NCBI GenBank assembly: GCA_015501585.1
Contig: JADNRY010000052.1
Location: 124,001-188,000 of the forward strand
DNA from: Rhodocollybia butyracea
Taxonomy: Eukaryota > Basidiomycota > Agaricomycetes > Agaricales > Omphalotaceae
Reading direction: 5' to 3'
DNA length: 64,000 nt
The notes below the pieces were generated by a model. It was given only the letters and a program-made list of their open reading frames with translations, was not told where the DNA came from and ran no database searches. The translations under genes and the position numbers were made by a program. Shown here in pieces: positions 11,552 to 23,773 of this stretch. Numbering within the stretch: the first letter of the stretch is position 1; every line of letters begins with the position of its first letter.

Positions 11552-11799
11552 GGTGTCAATCTTTGGATACTTGAACCGGGTTAGACTACACTTTGCTTCG
11601 CATACATAGTGTAGATAGGGTTTCGCCAGTATATACGGTAACCTAGGCCTACCCTGCAATCAGTACGCAGCAGGCTCAACTCCCATATGTTCTTCATGTT
11701 TCATTTCCCCCGAGCCATATTCGTCTACAATTTCTCCCTCACATTTTGTTTCAACGCTTCCAAGCTCTTGTTGTAAGAAGGAAGGTTTTATTTGTTGAT
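11552..11799. other. Junction of DUF6535 copies 1 and 2
   Basis: Contains the distal 5' block of copy 1 ('ttgaaccgggttagactac', also at about 14405, 37755 and 61665) and then the conserved 3' block of copy 2 (11631-11690). This places the boundary of the tandem duplication near 11600. Confidence 0.45.
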
Positions 11800-13778
11800 T
11801 TAAGAGTTGGGAAACGGGGTACTTGAAGGCAGCCCCAATTGGACAGGCCCAGAGATAATAAAATCTTGGATTTGGACAGAAGAAACTTGGTAGTGTGAAT
11901 AGCGTGACCAAAGAAATCCCGGCATTCTGTCATTATATCCAGAACTTCGGAGCAGTGGTTCCCATACAATTGGAGGAAGGTTCAAAGGTGGACCTTCCTT
12001 GTAGGTATCAGAGACCCACTTTATGGCATTTTCAGCCGCAAGCTCTATACATTGTCCGGCATGAAAAAACTTCACTGGACTTAGGCCAAACGCCAGTGCC
12101 GAAAGAGCAGAAGCGATATCACAGTTATGGTCTGAGATGTTCTCCTCATAACTCTCGCGAAAATCTTGCGTGAAAGAAGGAAACTTGTCAGCCAAGGAGC
12201 CGAAATGGATTCCTGCGCGAAACCAGCCCTCCAAGTCATCTAGATTTGTCGAAGTGCATAGATGTTTATCAATTTGATAAAGCACAACGTGATTATCCAC
12301 GATCTCCTTCATGAACTTTTCTGGAATTTCAGGAGCAATTCCACCAAGTGACCGAAAAAGGATATTCTTTGCTGAGGGATTAGAGGTATAGTGGCCAAGC
12401 CATGCAAGAGATGCAAGAGAAGTTAAATCCTGATTCCAGCGGTGGCAAGCCATAGAACGTTCCTTTGCTTTTACAAGTGAGAGAAGATGTGTAAGGGTTG
12501 TTCTGTAAGCACACTGAACCATGATTAATGGAAGCACAGTGGCCATGAAGTAAAGAATAACAACAGCCACAGAGATTGCACCAACAATATATGCCATGGC
12601 AGTGCTTAGAGGGATAAGAAAGATGACAAGCCCAGCAAGGAATAGTATCAGGGCAAGATGAAGGAATGTGGGGAGCATTCCAATGAGTGACTGAACCCGC
12701 CATTTCTCAAGCCCATCGAAACGGAATTGCCGGACGAATGCTCGGTCGCGTGGTGTGCCAGTGATAATGGACATGTACTGACGAAGCCACTGCTTTGCAA
12801 GTACGGCAAAGAGAGCAACAGAAAGCGATATAGTAAGGCTTGTAAACCATAAACCATTGACCCATAGATCAAGGATTGCAGGAGAGAATGTGGTGTTGGT
12901 GAGAGGAATGTTTGAGATGGCAGTACTATTTGTATTTGCGTGGACCAGCATGGTCAACTCACTAAGATAAGATGCAGAGAGCTGAGTGGAATCTTGAGAG
13001 AGTGACTGCGATGTCTGTACCACAAATGTTGTAAGGACAGCAGAGAAAAGACCAGCCTGTAAAGCTGTCAGGAACTCTAATTCAACTGATGTATCAAGGA
13101 GCGTACAAAGACCAATAGGATATCCAGACTATCACTCAGTTCCCCAACCATAGCGTTGTCAAATGCAGTCGCTTCATCGCCATAGACCTTCCAGACGCGA
13201 GCTTCCTCCCTAAGCTCATGATAACGTTCATCCTCCGGGTATTTCAGCGTATAGTCGCAGCTTGCTACCGATCAACGATCAACAATGTTAAAACCAAATA
13301 CATGAAAATTATGCATACCTGCCAAAGGATCGTGTACTGCTTGATCCTTTTTCAGTCCAAACCGACGTGCTTTGAAAGGTCCGTTTTTGGTCCCTTGCTC
13401 CATCTTCTTCTCCGAACCAGTGACAGCATGGTTTAAGTCCGAGATTGCTTCGTGGAGGGAGCTCAATATATTCGTGAGAGTACCGGCCGGTGGATCAGAT
13501 GCCTGAGCAGGGAGAGTATTGTTTGGGGGATCAGGTGTCGCAAGGTGATCCCCGGCTTGTCCCGAAGAAGTAGGTTCCTTTACTGGCATGGGTATATTAC
13601 TTTTTAGCTGAGGTGGCACAGGCGCAGGCGTAGGGGCTGCAGATCGGAGTACGGAAGCCTCGCGCTCCTCACGCGCCTGCATCATGGAATGTATGCTACG
13701 CATGAGGGAGAGCATCTCCTCTGAGTAGTCCATTGCAGGTTGATTATTGTTGGAAGAAGCTTCGGAAGGTTGTTCCAT
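11800..13778 (-). CDS. DUF6535 membrane protein, copy 2
   Basis: Exons 13319-13778, 13107-13264 and 11800-13056 splice in frame to 624 residues, with intron positions and phases identical to copy 1. The N-terminal extension is shorter by 7 residues than in copy 1. The WKVYGDEA segment, four membrane helices and the C-terminal HNCDIASALSALAFGL block are all present. Like copy 1, it lacks the roughly 50-residue insert that copies 3-6 carry after the fourth membrane helix (FSRVLYQLFW-type), so copies 1 and 2 form one subfamily and are a recent tandem pair. All frames are open. Biochemical role unknown. Confidence 0.85.
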
Positions 13779-14596
13779 TGGTTTGTGTAGCAGATGGGTA
13801 TAAGGTCAAAGTAAGTCGAGAACGCGACTCGCTGCTCGCAGTAAACACGTAGAGCCTAGAGGACAGCTTCAATGTCACGAGCGTGATATCCAGTCACATG
13901 TAGAACGAAGATTCGTATATATAGGTAGAGTGTATGCAATACATATTATGATATTGGCGGCTACCCACAACTTCCCTGCCAAGCTTGAAGCTTTGAAGCT
14001 TGACAGCGCGCTCGGGCCCAACCCCAGAAAGGGTCACTCCGACTCACATACAGTATCTCCACAACAGGTATGCAGTGGTCTTACTACCACAGAGCGTTTG
14101 GCAATAGCCAACGAAGCAAATAAGGTGGAGGGACCTCTGACGTCGATGATTTATGCACAAGAACTCACCCAGCATTCAACCTTGCTTTCAGCCAAATGAA
14201 CAATGAATTCACAAGCAGTGTGGGCCGATACTCCAAGAAAAAGGATATAATCAGAAGACACGATAAAACTCCTACTAAATGAGAAATGGCAAGATCGTAT
14301 ACTCGAAAATATGCGTCCGAATGCTGGTTGGGTATCTGCCGTCCTTATGTGTTCGATCGCCAGTGATAATATCGATAAACCTTAGGACTCGGTCTTTGGA
14401 CACTTGAAGCGGGTTAGACTACAGTTTCCGCAAGCTCTTACTATGACGCGTGACGTCATCGAAGACGAAATTTACTTATATAGCCTGGGAGCGTTCTTAT
14501 ACACATAAATGTCCATCTCAACCTTAACCCCACCATCTCTCTCAGTCCCAGAGACAAAGTCAGTATCACTAACTCCCGAATATTAATCCTAAACTA
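13779..14596. other. 5' flank of DUF6535 copy 2
   Basis: Diverged repeat of the copy 1 flank; includes the empty site of the 11040 MITE. From about 14450 the sequence is unrelated to that flank and leads into the next gene, with TATA-like 'tatatagcctg' near 14479. Confidence 0.45.
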
Positions 14597-15091
14597 ATGT
14601 TTACTCTTCCTTCACTTCACAGGGACCAGATAACCACCACAGTTTCCGAAATCCACTCAATGGAGGAGAGCTACGGCTCCATCTGCAACCAGGCTTTGGA
14701 AACCATTGACGCGTTTCTGGGATATCCGGAACTTGATGCTGGGATTAGGGAACATCGTGAGTAACATATAACATATAACGGAACTGTCGTTTTTGACCGC
14801 AACGTCCCTCGTTGTATACAGTTCGAATTCTTCTACCAAAGATATATTCCCAAAAGAACAAAATACTCGAGTTGATGTCTCAAGCGCAGGTTACCCTTGA
14901 CGTTGACGGCGACAATACTACTCCACTACTCCACGCGTGATACTACAGAGAAAGTACGCGATGATGATATGAATATAGATCCAGAAACCATCGCCGAATA
15001 CGAGCAGAAAGTGAACGACTTTACTGCCATGGCGCAAGAGCTCAATCAGCATTTGGAAGTTTTGGCGAAAGTCGTAGCACCGAAGAACTGA
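14597..15091 (+). pseudogene. Small helical protein gene, probably frameshifted
   Basis: From the ATG at 14597 an exon runs to 14757 (donor GTGAGT). A second exon from about 14820, after a 62 bp intron, continues in frame to a stop near 14940, giving about 92 residues (MEESYGSICNQALETIDAFL..., then KNKILELMSQAQVTLDVDGD). Immediately after the stop, a different frame stays open to 15091 with similar helical character (IAEYEQKVNDFTAMAQELNQ). The simplest reading is one longer coiled-coil gene broken by a frameshift. An intact 92-residue protein is also possible. Family not recognised. Confidence 0.4.
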
Positions 15092-15933
15092 AAGTCTTGA
15101 TGACAAGTTACCCAAGTCCTTGGGCCAGGTAAGTATTGTAATTTCCTGTATATCTTTTTACTATTTCTCACCAACTGATCGCACAATAGTTAGAATAAAG
15201 ACGTATATAACATGTATGACAGTCACTCGTTACACGCTGCATGCTGTAGTATAGCTTACATGTAATAACAATCCAAGTTATCCAAACGATCCATATCAAA
15301 ACCCACCTCCTAATCGCCAAGTAGGCACCTATAAGATATTCACTTTGAGAGTAGTTTCCAATCGATTCTCAGATCACAAGATCGCAGAGAGTACTAAGTA
15401 AAACGAACCTCTAGACAACGTCACACTACTCCTAGCACAATACGACATTTGAACCATCCGAGCACTCCTTCACCTCCTGCAATTGGTACTCCCCGCCAAC
15501 TCCCACCCGCTCCTACGATGCCATCATCCCCCGCCTCCAATCCAGCATCTTTCCCTTCTTTCGCCTCCCTAACAACTTTCCCTGCATCCTCAGATCAGGC
15601 AATAATTGCTAGAGAAGCGTCAAACCCACAGGTGAACAGAATGCGAGATTAGAACGAGAAGCGAGTATATCTAAGCAGGATAACTGCTAGTGGAAGCGTT
15701 GCAAAGGTGATGATCGAAGAAGAAATAAAAATTGAACGCTGTTGGCGTCTCCACAAGATCCGCCAAACTTGAAAATGAGGCAGAATCCAAGCTGAGGCTG
15801 GTAATTGACTTGTTAGGTATAAGTAGATACAGGGTACTAAGGACTCGATGAGATACAGCGAGAGAAATTTGAGAGCGACTACGAAAGCGGAATAAGCTCT
15901 GTAACAAGATATGAAAAAAAATTGTCACTATGT
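15092..15933. other. Intergenic region with family S-like traces
   Basis: A Pro/Ser-rich open frame (15449-15652) lacks a good start and is not supported. The stretch 15700-15870 resembles 19255-19410 ('aagctgaggctggt.attgact'), i.e. the sequence between family S and the FunK1 kinase in the other unit. Confidence 0.35.
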
Positions 15934-16849
15934 TCATCGTGTCTCGAGGGCAACCCCGTTGTATGAACACATCGCCTTTTCAAATTTCTCATACATCGAC
16001 TCTTGGTCAAAACTGATGTCTGGGTCTAGTCCGAGTCTAGGCAGAATTCGAGGAAGGTAGACACGCCGAATGCAACTAAACATTTGCCTCAGCCCCGGTT
16101 CAAAAACGCGAAAGTGATGCCGGATGGGGATATCAGGCTCGCGGAGAGTCCTAAAGAATGTGTATTTGGCGTCGAAAACATCTGTCCTCGTTCCAGTAAA
16201 CCACTTGCTAAATGGTTTATTATAGCAAGCAAAGGAAAGGATGATGTAGAACAAGGACTCCAAGTCGTGGCGATACATATGGCCTAGACGCCAGGTATCG
16301 TCAAGCATGTCAATAGCCATGTACGGCCTGGTGCCGGTGCGCTGGTTCAAAGTCCTGTCTCCAGTCCTTGTAACAGATTCGGAAGCGCGGTCAAAATCGT
16401 TTAGGACACCGTATATCTTGTCCCCGATGCGCCGGAGCATGATGTTGCCGGGGTGCAGATCGCGATGGAGGATTTTGGCGTTTTCGGACAGCCAGTGGTG
16501 GACTAGAGCCAGAATGAGAAGGAAAATATTACAATGAGTGGGCTAATGAGAGGAGGGGAAGGAGGGTACCTCGAAGGATATCATAAAAGACCTGAGCATA
16601 GTCCTTTGTCCTTGTCAGCGCGGTACCACTGAACGGTTCCAAGTTTTCTGAGATTGTCACACGTAGCACGCGTTTTTCGTAGACAGCGCGTTCATCCCCT
16701 TTGAAATCGCAATGCTCAATGAGTTTCGCCTGGAGAGCATTATCCTATCGTCAAGTCAAGTTGACGGAGTCGAGGAGATCGGGACGAAGATTGAGATCCC
16801 AATGGGCAGACTCTTTCTCCTCGGCAGTGATTTGGGTCTGGATAGCCAT
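15934..16849 (-). pseudogene. FunK1-type protein kinase, truncated copy 1
   Basis: C-terminal part of a fungal FunK1 kinase. The catalytic loop reads HRDLHPGNIM (16441-16480), followed by GVLNDFDRAS (DFG-equivalent DFD), QRTGTRPYMAIDML and RHDLESLFYIIL, all hallmarks of FunK1. A 67 bp intron (16503-16569) separates this from an upstream exon with ENLEPFSGTALTRTKDYAQV. Further upstream the frame is broken by a stop before AKLIEHCDF, and the nucleotide-binding lobe of a full FunK1 protein (commonly over 600 residues) is missing. The catalytic part is intact, but as a gene it is truncated. It sits between family S-like traces and the methyltransferase relic. Confidence 0.65.
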
Positions 16850-16879
16850 TGCACTGAACAGTCCGCAGTCTTGTTCGAT

Positions 16880-17283
16880 GTTGAGAATCATCGGGGTCAC
16901 GTGGGACTATCGATAGATGCTGCGGTCAAAGTTAAAGTTAAAGTTAAAGTGGAGTCTAGACAAGGCGAAAGCCAAGCGAGTCCAATTACGCTGAAAATTA
17001 GCATTCCTATGGCGTGGCTTTCCATGGCGATGGCAAGTTTAAAATAGCCGACGCGGTGCTATTTGGGTCCTGTGCAACATCCTGTGCAACACTGTATGTC
17101 GCTGTCCTACCTCTTACTTTAGTAGGACACGTCGATCCGAAATTGCTAAAAGAACGAAATAAACTGAAAAAAAAAAACGAATCTGTAAAATCCAAAAAAT
17201 TTCGTTCAATTACTTGTTATTAGTAGGTACATACGGTAACCAAAAACCCGATGTATAAGCCGACAAAAATCTAACGTGCGCAT
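16880..17283. repeat. Repeated flank module downstream of methyltransferase copies
   Basis: The block with 'gcgaaagccaagcgagtcc', 'ggctttccatgg' and '...cccgatgta...' recurs at 23774-24110, 32910-33235 and, diverged, 41330-41640, always just 3' of a methyltransferase copy. A short tandem of 'aaagtt' lies at 16927-16950. Non-coding. Confidence 0.6.
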
Positions 17284-18141
17284 TTCAGTAAAACATCCAT
17301 CCAATCTTGAAGCTTGAACGTTTGAACAATTGCACCAGATAGCCACGCTCATCTGCTCGTCCTACGCCTTTCAACTTGTCCTAGCCCATCTTCTCTAAAA
17401 CTGCAATTCTGCGATTCCGTCGCGTCCTTGCCAGGGTTCTTCGACCCCGGGACACAGTTGGAAATATGTCCTCGACAGTATTGAAAATCTCCCCGTGTCT
17501 ACTGGTGATGTGAAGAGTCACGCCTAGGCCTCAGGAACGGATGAAGAAGGATGCAAGAGTAGGCTCTTGACAGACGCTTGGATCCACCTGGCGTGATCTG
17601 GATGGTATCCGGGAATCTTAATCAGGTCGAATGGTTCGTCCATCGGGGAAGAATAATCAGGGAGCTGATGAGCTGACATAGAGGGTGGTACGGAGGAAGG
17701 AGGTTCAGCGTTAATGTTGGCGCGGAGGTTGACGAGAACGTCGGGATGATATGCGGTAGCAATTCCAGAAGGCATGAAAGGCTCTGGGATCTTGGCACTG
17801 GCAGTGACGACGTTTAAGAGCCCTGTACCTGTGCTGAGCTCCAAGATGTGTAATTGCGTATATAAGTACCGTCGAACCTGGCCGCCAACGAGAACTGTGA
17901 AGACTCTGCGCAGATCCTCTCCGAAAGCACGATGAAACTAGCCCAGGCAAATATGGTCTTCGTCCAACAAGGGAGCATCGATTGATTCCGCGTGGATAAG
18001 CCTACCTCCAGAGAAAAGTTGGAACGAACGTGCGACGGAACGGTCTTCCTCCTGCCTTGTTGCGGTCCATTTTTGGAGGAGGTTGTGGTCGAGGTTGAAG
18101 AAAAGATCTTGCTGTTCGGACCGGAAGTTCCGTTTCTTCAC
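17284..18141 (-). pseudogene. Methyltransferase relic, unit 2
   Basis: Degenerate copy of the gene at 41638-42906. Recognisable pieces: GGRLIHAESIDAPLLDEDHICLG (as two blocks around 17940-18010), GTGLLNVV with the following ATAYHPDVLVNLRANI-like stretch (17690-17830), and the C-terminal region down to the equivalent of the stop. Frames shift several times. Sequence equivalent to residues 1-145 of the full gene is missing; the break point (about 18064) is the same as in the relics at 25421 and 33236. Confidence 0.7.
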
Positions 18142-19075
18142 CGGCGCCTGTTCGCGCGCGTGTTTTTGATTCTCTCCAACACGAGATTTGTATGAACCTC
18201 AATGTCTACTTTTCCCATGCTACAACGCGCTCCGAGTCTATAGCGAACATGCACCATTTCTGTCTTCAACAACTGAGGTACTCAACGGTATCGTGAGATC
18301 ACTCTTTTCATCCCGCCTTCAATCGTCTCTTCATCTTCTCTGCACGCATTTTGGTCTTTGAAGCACGTATGTCATCCCTTGTTTCTTTAGTCTGGTGCTT
18401 ATTATTTTGTAGTTAAGCATAGAACGCTGTGCATCTATGGAAATTAAAGCTTTCGCTCTCTAAGTGGTACATCATACCTGGTACAGCGCCATTAGATCGT
18501 TGTGATTTCTCTTATTATTCAAGTACGTTGAAAAATCTATACTTTCAGAACAGATCAACTAATAACATCGACAGTTAAATAGTCGGTTTCCACCCCCTAG
18601 TAGCTTGCTTAATCACCTTAACACGCTCGTAATGCATAAGCCGGCGGCACCCGCCCAGCTTTGCCCATACAACCAGCCACCAGCTCTCCGATTTGACAAG
18701 ACGCAATTCAAACGAATGATGGTCGAAGAGATGGAAGTAGTCCAATGTCATCATTCCTTCCGCATCTGATCCAAGTTGAATATGAGGCATCGTGCCAAGG
18801 GGCGTTGAAGAAAATACTGAATCGGACACGGGCGGGGTATAACCGGGTTCGGGGTCACACCTACACTAGTCACAGCGAACAGAACAGAGAATGTGGTGAG
18901 GTGGAGTGAGAGACTCTCAGATCATATCTGCACCACAATATCAGATAACTTTCTTCATTTCTATCAGGTTTCCTGGTGCTTAGAGTGCTTATCTTATCTC
19001 AGCTAGTTCTCCTTCAACCACGACTATCAGCGACACAATCACTCACAACTTGAACTACTTCGCACCACACCCTTA
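18142..19075. repeat. Duplicated upstream flank (unit 2)
   Basis: Non-coding block matched by 26263-26760: 'tctatagc.aa', 'aactgaggt.ctcaacggtatc', and 'gttaaa.agtcggtttcc' near 18572. The last ~110 bp match the family S promoter at 6900-6995. Confidence 0.5.
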
Positions 19076-19339
19076 ATGTTCTCCACCATACTTTCTTCCG
19101 CTGTAAGGTTGTTGGCGGGCTACTTTCTCAAAGAGAAAAGCCAACAGTCTTGCCACCAGTCGGCAAAAACACGGAACTTGGAAGTGGATTTCACCGCTGA
19201 CTCTGTTCCATCGCTCTCGTCATCCTTCCCCTCACTTCAAAGACTGCCGTGCGTAGAAGGATCTCAGCACCACCAACCAGCCAGAGATGAATCTCCACAA
19301 GACCAGCCAGACTTGAAAATAAAGCAGAACTCAAGCTGA
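19076..19339 (+). pseudogene. Family S relic, unit 2
   Basis: Aligns with the start of the intact copy at 6996 (MFSTILSSAVRLLAGYF versus MSSTTLSSAVRSLAQAT; DSVPSLSSSFPSL). After about 60 codons the middle is deleted and the frame ends in unrelated sequence. The conserved FEVIPAVRS exon is absent. Not expected to be functional. Confidence 0.6.
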
Positions 19340-19344
19340 GGCTG

Positions 19345-19921
19345 GTGATTGACTCGATAGATATCATAGATGGCACTAGGAACTCGGTGAGATATAGCGA
19401 TGGAAATTTGACAGTTTTTTTTCCAAATCTTGTTACAGAGCGTATTCCGCTTTCGTGGTCTCACTATGTTCATCGTGTCTCGAGGGCGACCCCGTTGTAT
19501 GAAGACATCGCCATCTCAAATTTCTCATGCTACATCAACTCTTGGGCAAGACTGATTTCTGGGTCCAGTCCGAGTCTAGGCAGAATTCGAAGAAGGGAGA
19601 CACGAAGGATGCAATTACGCATTTGCCTCAGCTCCGGTTCAAAAACGCGAAAGTGATACTGGATTGGGATATCAGGCTCGCAGAGAGTCCTAAAGAAGAA
19701 CGTGCATTTGGCGTCGAAAACATCTGCCCTCGTTCCAGTGAACCACCCGCTGAACGGCTCATAATGGCAAGCGAAGCAAAGGATGATGTAGAACAATGAC
19801 TCCAAGTCGTGGCGATACATATGGCCTAGACGCCAGGTGTCGTCAAGCATGTCAATAGCCATGTATGACCTGGTACCAGTGCGCTGGTTCAAAATCCCAC
19901 CTCCAGTCCTGTAACAGATAA
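19345..19921 (-). pseudogene. FunK1 kinase copy 2, C-terminal piece
   Basis: Matches copy 1 (15934-16376) at high identity: QRTGTRSYMAIDMLDDTW, MYRHDLESLFYIIL, FRVFEPELRQM. A stop replaces the QES..YEKFEKAM region, so the end is degenerate. Homology stops abruptly at about 19921; the remaining piece of the gene resumes at 23503, on the far side of a 3.6 kb insertion. Confidence 0.7.
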
Positions 19922-20958
19922 AGCGGGGTTAGTAAGGATGTCAGAATCCTTGCCCTTCGTAATGGCTCTCATCATTCATCTCCGGTGCTGAATTACGCTT
20001 AATACCCAACCCCACACGTTCCATGGCTTGGATTGTGCTTTTATGGATTTCGATTTTCCCCAACGTGTTCGAAACCTCAGACATTCAGATGCTCTCAGTT
20101 TTATCTCATTCATCGAAAAATTCATCGAGGCGAGACCAAGTTCCCTCGAGAGGATCTCTCGGAAAGAATACTTTGCCGCCTGTGCTGGAGGACCCGACAA
20201 CGTGATTGCGGTAACAAAGTGTGCACACGTCCTTATTGAGTTTTCAGTGGAATGTTGACTGCTTTCCTTCACTCTTCAACAAGCGAGTTCTGGCTGATGG
20301 CTTGCGAGACTAAACTTGAGACTATTCTATTCTGGACGAGTCGGTTGTCATGCATCTTTTGAGAGTCATCCGAGAGTCTTCACAATAGCTCACACTGTTC
20401 CTATGTACTTAGTATGCTCTCAACGGAATCCCCAAGACTTTATGCCGATTGAATGTCAACAAGGAACCAGTCATTCGCATCGAGTTCATTTCAAGCTGTC
20501 CATGGCAAAAATGCCTGTAGTCACAAAACCTTTGATTTCGACTCCTGGTTCCAAGATTCTTGTAGCATCCTCATGTTAAATCGGTGGTGCTGAACTCGAT
20601 CGGAGTCTCTGTGATATCATCCTGCTGGCCTTCAAATAAATCGTATAGGGCAGTCCACGAGACCTTGTCCATGCTTTGATCTTATACTCGAAGCAAGATT
20701 CGAGGCCCAGCCGGCTGCTTCCGATTCTTCGATTCTTCGACATGACACTATTCAAAGTACGATTGGTGGAGGTGAGACTTATAATTGCTTTGAGGGGTGT
20801 ATTAAGGTCCATCTTTATTTTCTCTCATGACTTTGACACTTATCATTGAGAACATGACGTTCTTCTCTCTTACCATAATCAACAAGGTACAATACCATTT
20901 TTGTATATATAAGGTGGGACGTACGAAAATTCTTGGAAAATTCCTTCGCTCATCTACT
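19922..20958. other. Left part of insertion in FunK1 copy 2
   Basis: Unique relative to FunK1 copy 1. Short overlapping frames around 20023-20258 on both strands have no recognisable product. The TATA-like 'tatatataagg' near 20903 lies ~50 bp upstream of the P450 start. Confidence 0.4.
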
Positions 20959-23178
20959 ATGGCTCTTGCCTCTTTGTTTTTGACTTTGTATGGAATTGCA
21001 GCTTTTGCTGTGGCTCTGCTATATTTTCGTCCTCGCCGTCAGTCTTTTGTAGAGTCCTTCCCTCCAGGTCCTGAATCCCCAACCATGCCCACTCTTGATT
21101 CCTGGGTCCAATATCAGCAGTGGGGAAGAGAATATGGTTAATTATTTACAATTACTTGTGCCAACTTCACACGATATACTGATATCCAGAATGATGTTCT
21201 TACAGGAGATCTCGTCTACATTCGGAAACATAACATGCTGATTATCAATCATGCTCGTGTTGCTATTGATCTCCTAGAAAAGCATGCTCGTATCTATTCA
21301 GATCGACCAATGACCCAAGTGATGAAGTTGTAAGTCTGGATTATGCTTTCCAAGTCACAGCTGAATTTTCTCTTGCAAGGTGTGGATTCAATGACATACT
21401 TTCCCTGGAGGTGAATGTCCTGGTCTGCCTTCGCCTCCAATCACACTGAATGCCCTTTGCTTCACACTAATCCTGATCGTATCATATAGAAATATTCAGA
21501 TAAATGGAGGGGAAACAGGAGGCTCTTCCAGCAAAATTTCCGTCAATCTGCAAGCCGTCGCTTCTATCCAGCCCAATACAGGAAAATCCACCAATATTTG
21601 CGTGATTTGACAGCTCCCCAGAAGAATTTATGCAGCACACCATGTCGTATGTATAAGTGACTTATTTTGCAGCAGGGCTAGCTGATTTCTGATTATTTTT
21701 TTTTTTTTGTAAGAGTGTCTCAAAGTCTCATATATTCTTCGTTGTATGGCCTAGACATTAGTTTTTCATGATCCTCTTTCCCAGAAGGCCATAGAAGCTG
21801 TTTCTTTGATTGGACGAGCAATATTAGAGCCCTTCCCTGCCGTTGAACTATTTCCCTGGCTGCGTTTCATGCCTTCTTGGTTTCCTGGATGTGGGTTTCA
21901 ACAGGTAGCAAATAAATGTGCCCAGTATTTCCACGAAGTGGATACCATCCCATTTGACAGAGCAGTCAATAACTTGGCAAGTATATTTTCAAACTGTTCT
22001 GCTGTTCTATAACTTCTAATTCCTCCTAATCCAGAAAACAGGCGCTGGGACTTCCCTTATTGCTGAGCTAGCTCATGAAAATGAGGGAAATCCGTGGAGA
22101 TTAAGAAGATCAAGGCAATGGGTACTGTTAGTTTTTTGGGTAAGACTTTATTTTTGTGCAATCTTAAATCCAGATTTGACTCCTCCCATTAGCTGCAGCA
22201 GATACGGTACATAACCTCTACTTGAACTGAAATTATTCCATGAAACTTGCTAATATTTAGAGCTTAATAGACAATGTCTTCCATCAGCTCTTTTCTACTC
22301 GCTATGGTCCAAAATCCCGATGTTCAGTCCAAAGCGCAAGCTGAAATTGACCATGTTATTGGGAGAGATCGATTGCCTACCTTGGAAGACCGACGTTCTC
22401 TTCCTTATGTTGAATCTGTTTATCGCGAAGTAATGCGAATGCAGCCACCTCTTCCGCTTGGTACGAGCCCCCACTCCCAGAGACTAGACATTTCTTGACA
22501 TTTTGTATAGGGCTCCTTCACGCTTCGATCGATGACGACTTTTACAGAGGTTACCATATCCCTAAAGGTTGTAAAAACTCCTGACTCTCTTTTTGGTATT
22601 GGTATTGACATGTTTTCATTAAGGATGTACGGTTGTCACCAATCTCTGGTGAGATTAAATCCTCTTTACAGAAAGCTCATGAGCTGAGGGTCATTCTAGG
22701 GCTATGGGTCGAGACCCCGATGTCTATTCAGAGCCCGATAAATTTATGCCTGAGCGCTTTCATGGGCTCTCCAAATGGGCCATTTACGAGCATTAACGAC
22801 ATCCACGCGTTTGGATTTGGGCGAAGGTTAATCAATTTTTGTCTCAATATTTTCCTCCATAGCTGTGTTTTCCTTTTTTTTATTTATAGAGTCTGTGTAG
22901 GCCGTTATATGGCTGAGAACACCGTCTGGCTCACGATTGCGTCTGTCCTGGCCACACTGGATCTACGCAATGCCAAGGACAGTGAAGGTAATGAAATTAA
23001 CGTCCCGGGGGAGTATACTAGAACCTTCTTACGGTATGCGCTCTCTGAATCTGTCCAGCCACTGACATTAATCAGTACCCCAATTTATTCCAGCCATCCC
23101 GAGCCATACCAATCTTGCATTACACCTCGCGACCTGCAAGCACGGGATTTGATTTTGGCGACAGGTATGGTAGATTGA
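20959..23178 (+). pseudogene. Cytochrome P450 pseudogene
   Basis: Homologous to fungal microsomal P450 monooxygenases of the O-methylsterigmatocystin oxidoreductase-like group. Membrane anchor: MALASLFLTLYGIAAFAVAL, then the Pro-rich hinge FPPGPESPTMP. Exon order follows the family: GDLVYIRK; KYSDKWRGNRRLFQQNFR; LIYSSLYGLDI; GRAILEPFPAVELFPWL; the I-helix AADT; VQSKAQAEIDHVIGRDRLP; ExxR as YREVMR (near 22425); haem loop FGFGRR and VCVGRYM split by an intron (22805-22915); and the end RHPEPYQSCITPR. Splice sites are good, but the frame must be shifted in at least four exons: near 21620 (PEEFMQHTM in another frame), 21765 (HDPLSQKAIEA), 22092 (EIKKIKAMG) and 22770 (NGPFTSIND). Catalytic Cys and ExxR remain. 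Most likely a recently inactivated gene. Confidence 0.8.
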
Positions 23179-23502
23179 GAGTTGAAGACTTGAAGTAAAT
23201 TTTTTTGTGTGTGTATTTGTACAATGATTTTGCAATGACAATCTTCGAGTGGAAAATTCTTCTTGATTCTTCTTTCCTTGAGTACAAGGCCAAGTATCGG
23301 CAAGTACTCGGTACTTGCTCAGTAAGTACGCACTTACAGGCTCAACTGTGGCTTCTCAATGTTGCAGAAAGTCCGAGGAGTCTGACACAAAGCTTGTATT
23401 CGGGCGATACATGTGGCTGGACCCCGACAGTACCTAAATGGGTCCACGTCGGTTAGACTACTAACCACTACCACTTTGCAAAATCATTTAGGCCTCTTCG
23501 TA
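23179..23502. other. Right end of insertion in FunK1 copy 2
   Basis: Non-coding; includes a small palindrome (aagtactcggtactt near 23301). No inverted repeats shared with the left end (19922) were seen. Confidence 0.35.
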
Positions 23503-23770
23503 CATCCAACGGTGGACCAGAGACAGAATGAGAATGAAATAATGAAAATAATGGCAGGAGTGACAGGAGCTACCTCGGAGGATATCATAAAAGACCTGAG
23601 CATGGACTTTCATCCTCGTCAGCACGGTATCATTGAACGGTTCCAGCTTTTCTAAAATTGTCGCACGTACACGCAGCGCGTTCATCTCCTTATGATGGCA
23701 ACGTTCGATGAGTTTCGCCTGGGGAGTATTATCAGTAGTCGAGCTGTGGTCAAAGTTTAAGTAGAGACTA
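23503..23770 (-). pseudogene. FunK1 kinase copy 2, upstream piece
   Basis: Aligns with 16492-16740 of copy 1: the exon encoding the region of TRTKDYAQVFYDIL (here 'gatatcataaaagacc' near 23581) and the AKLIEHCDF-equivalent near 23700-23720. About 115 bp covering the HRD loop, which lie between the two pieces in copy 1 (16377-16491), are missing. Confidence 0.65.
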
Positions 23771-23773
23771 GAC

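Noticed and set aside
20023..20272. Possible gene in the inserted segment
   Set aside because: Three overlapping plus frames and one minus frame of similar length; none shows a recognisable motif.
21650..22800. Explaining the P450 frame changes by extra introns
   Set aside because: The shifts occur within contiguous homologous blocks with no room for an intron of normal length, so frameshifts are the simpler reading.
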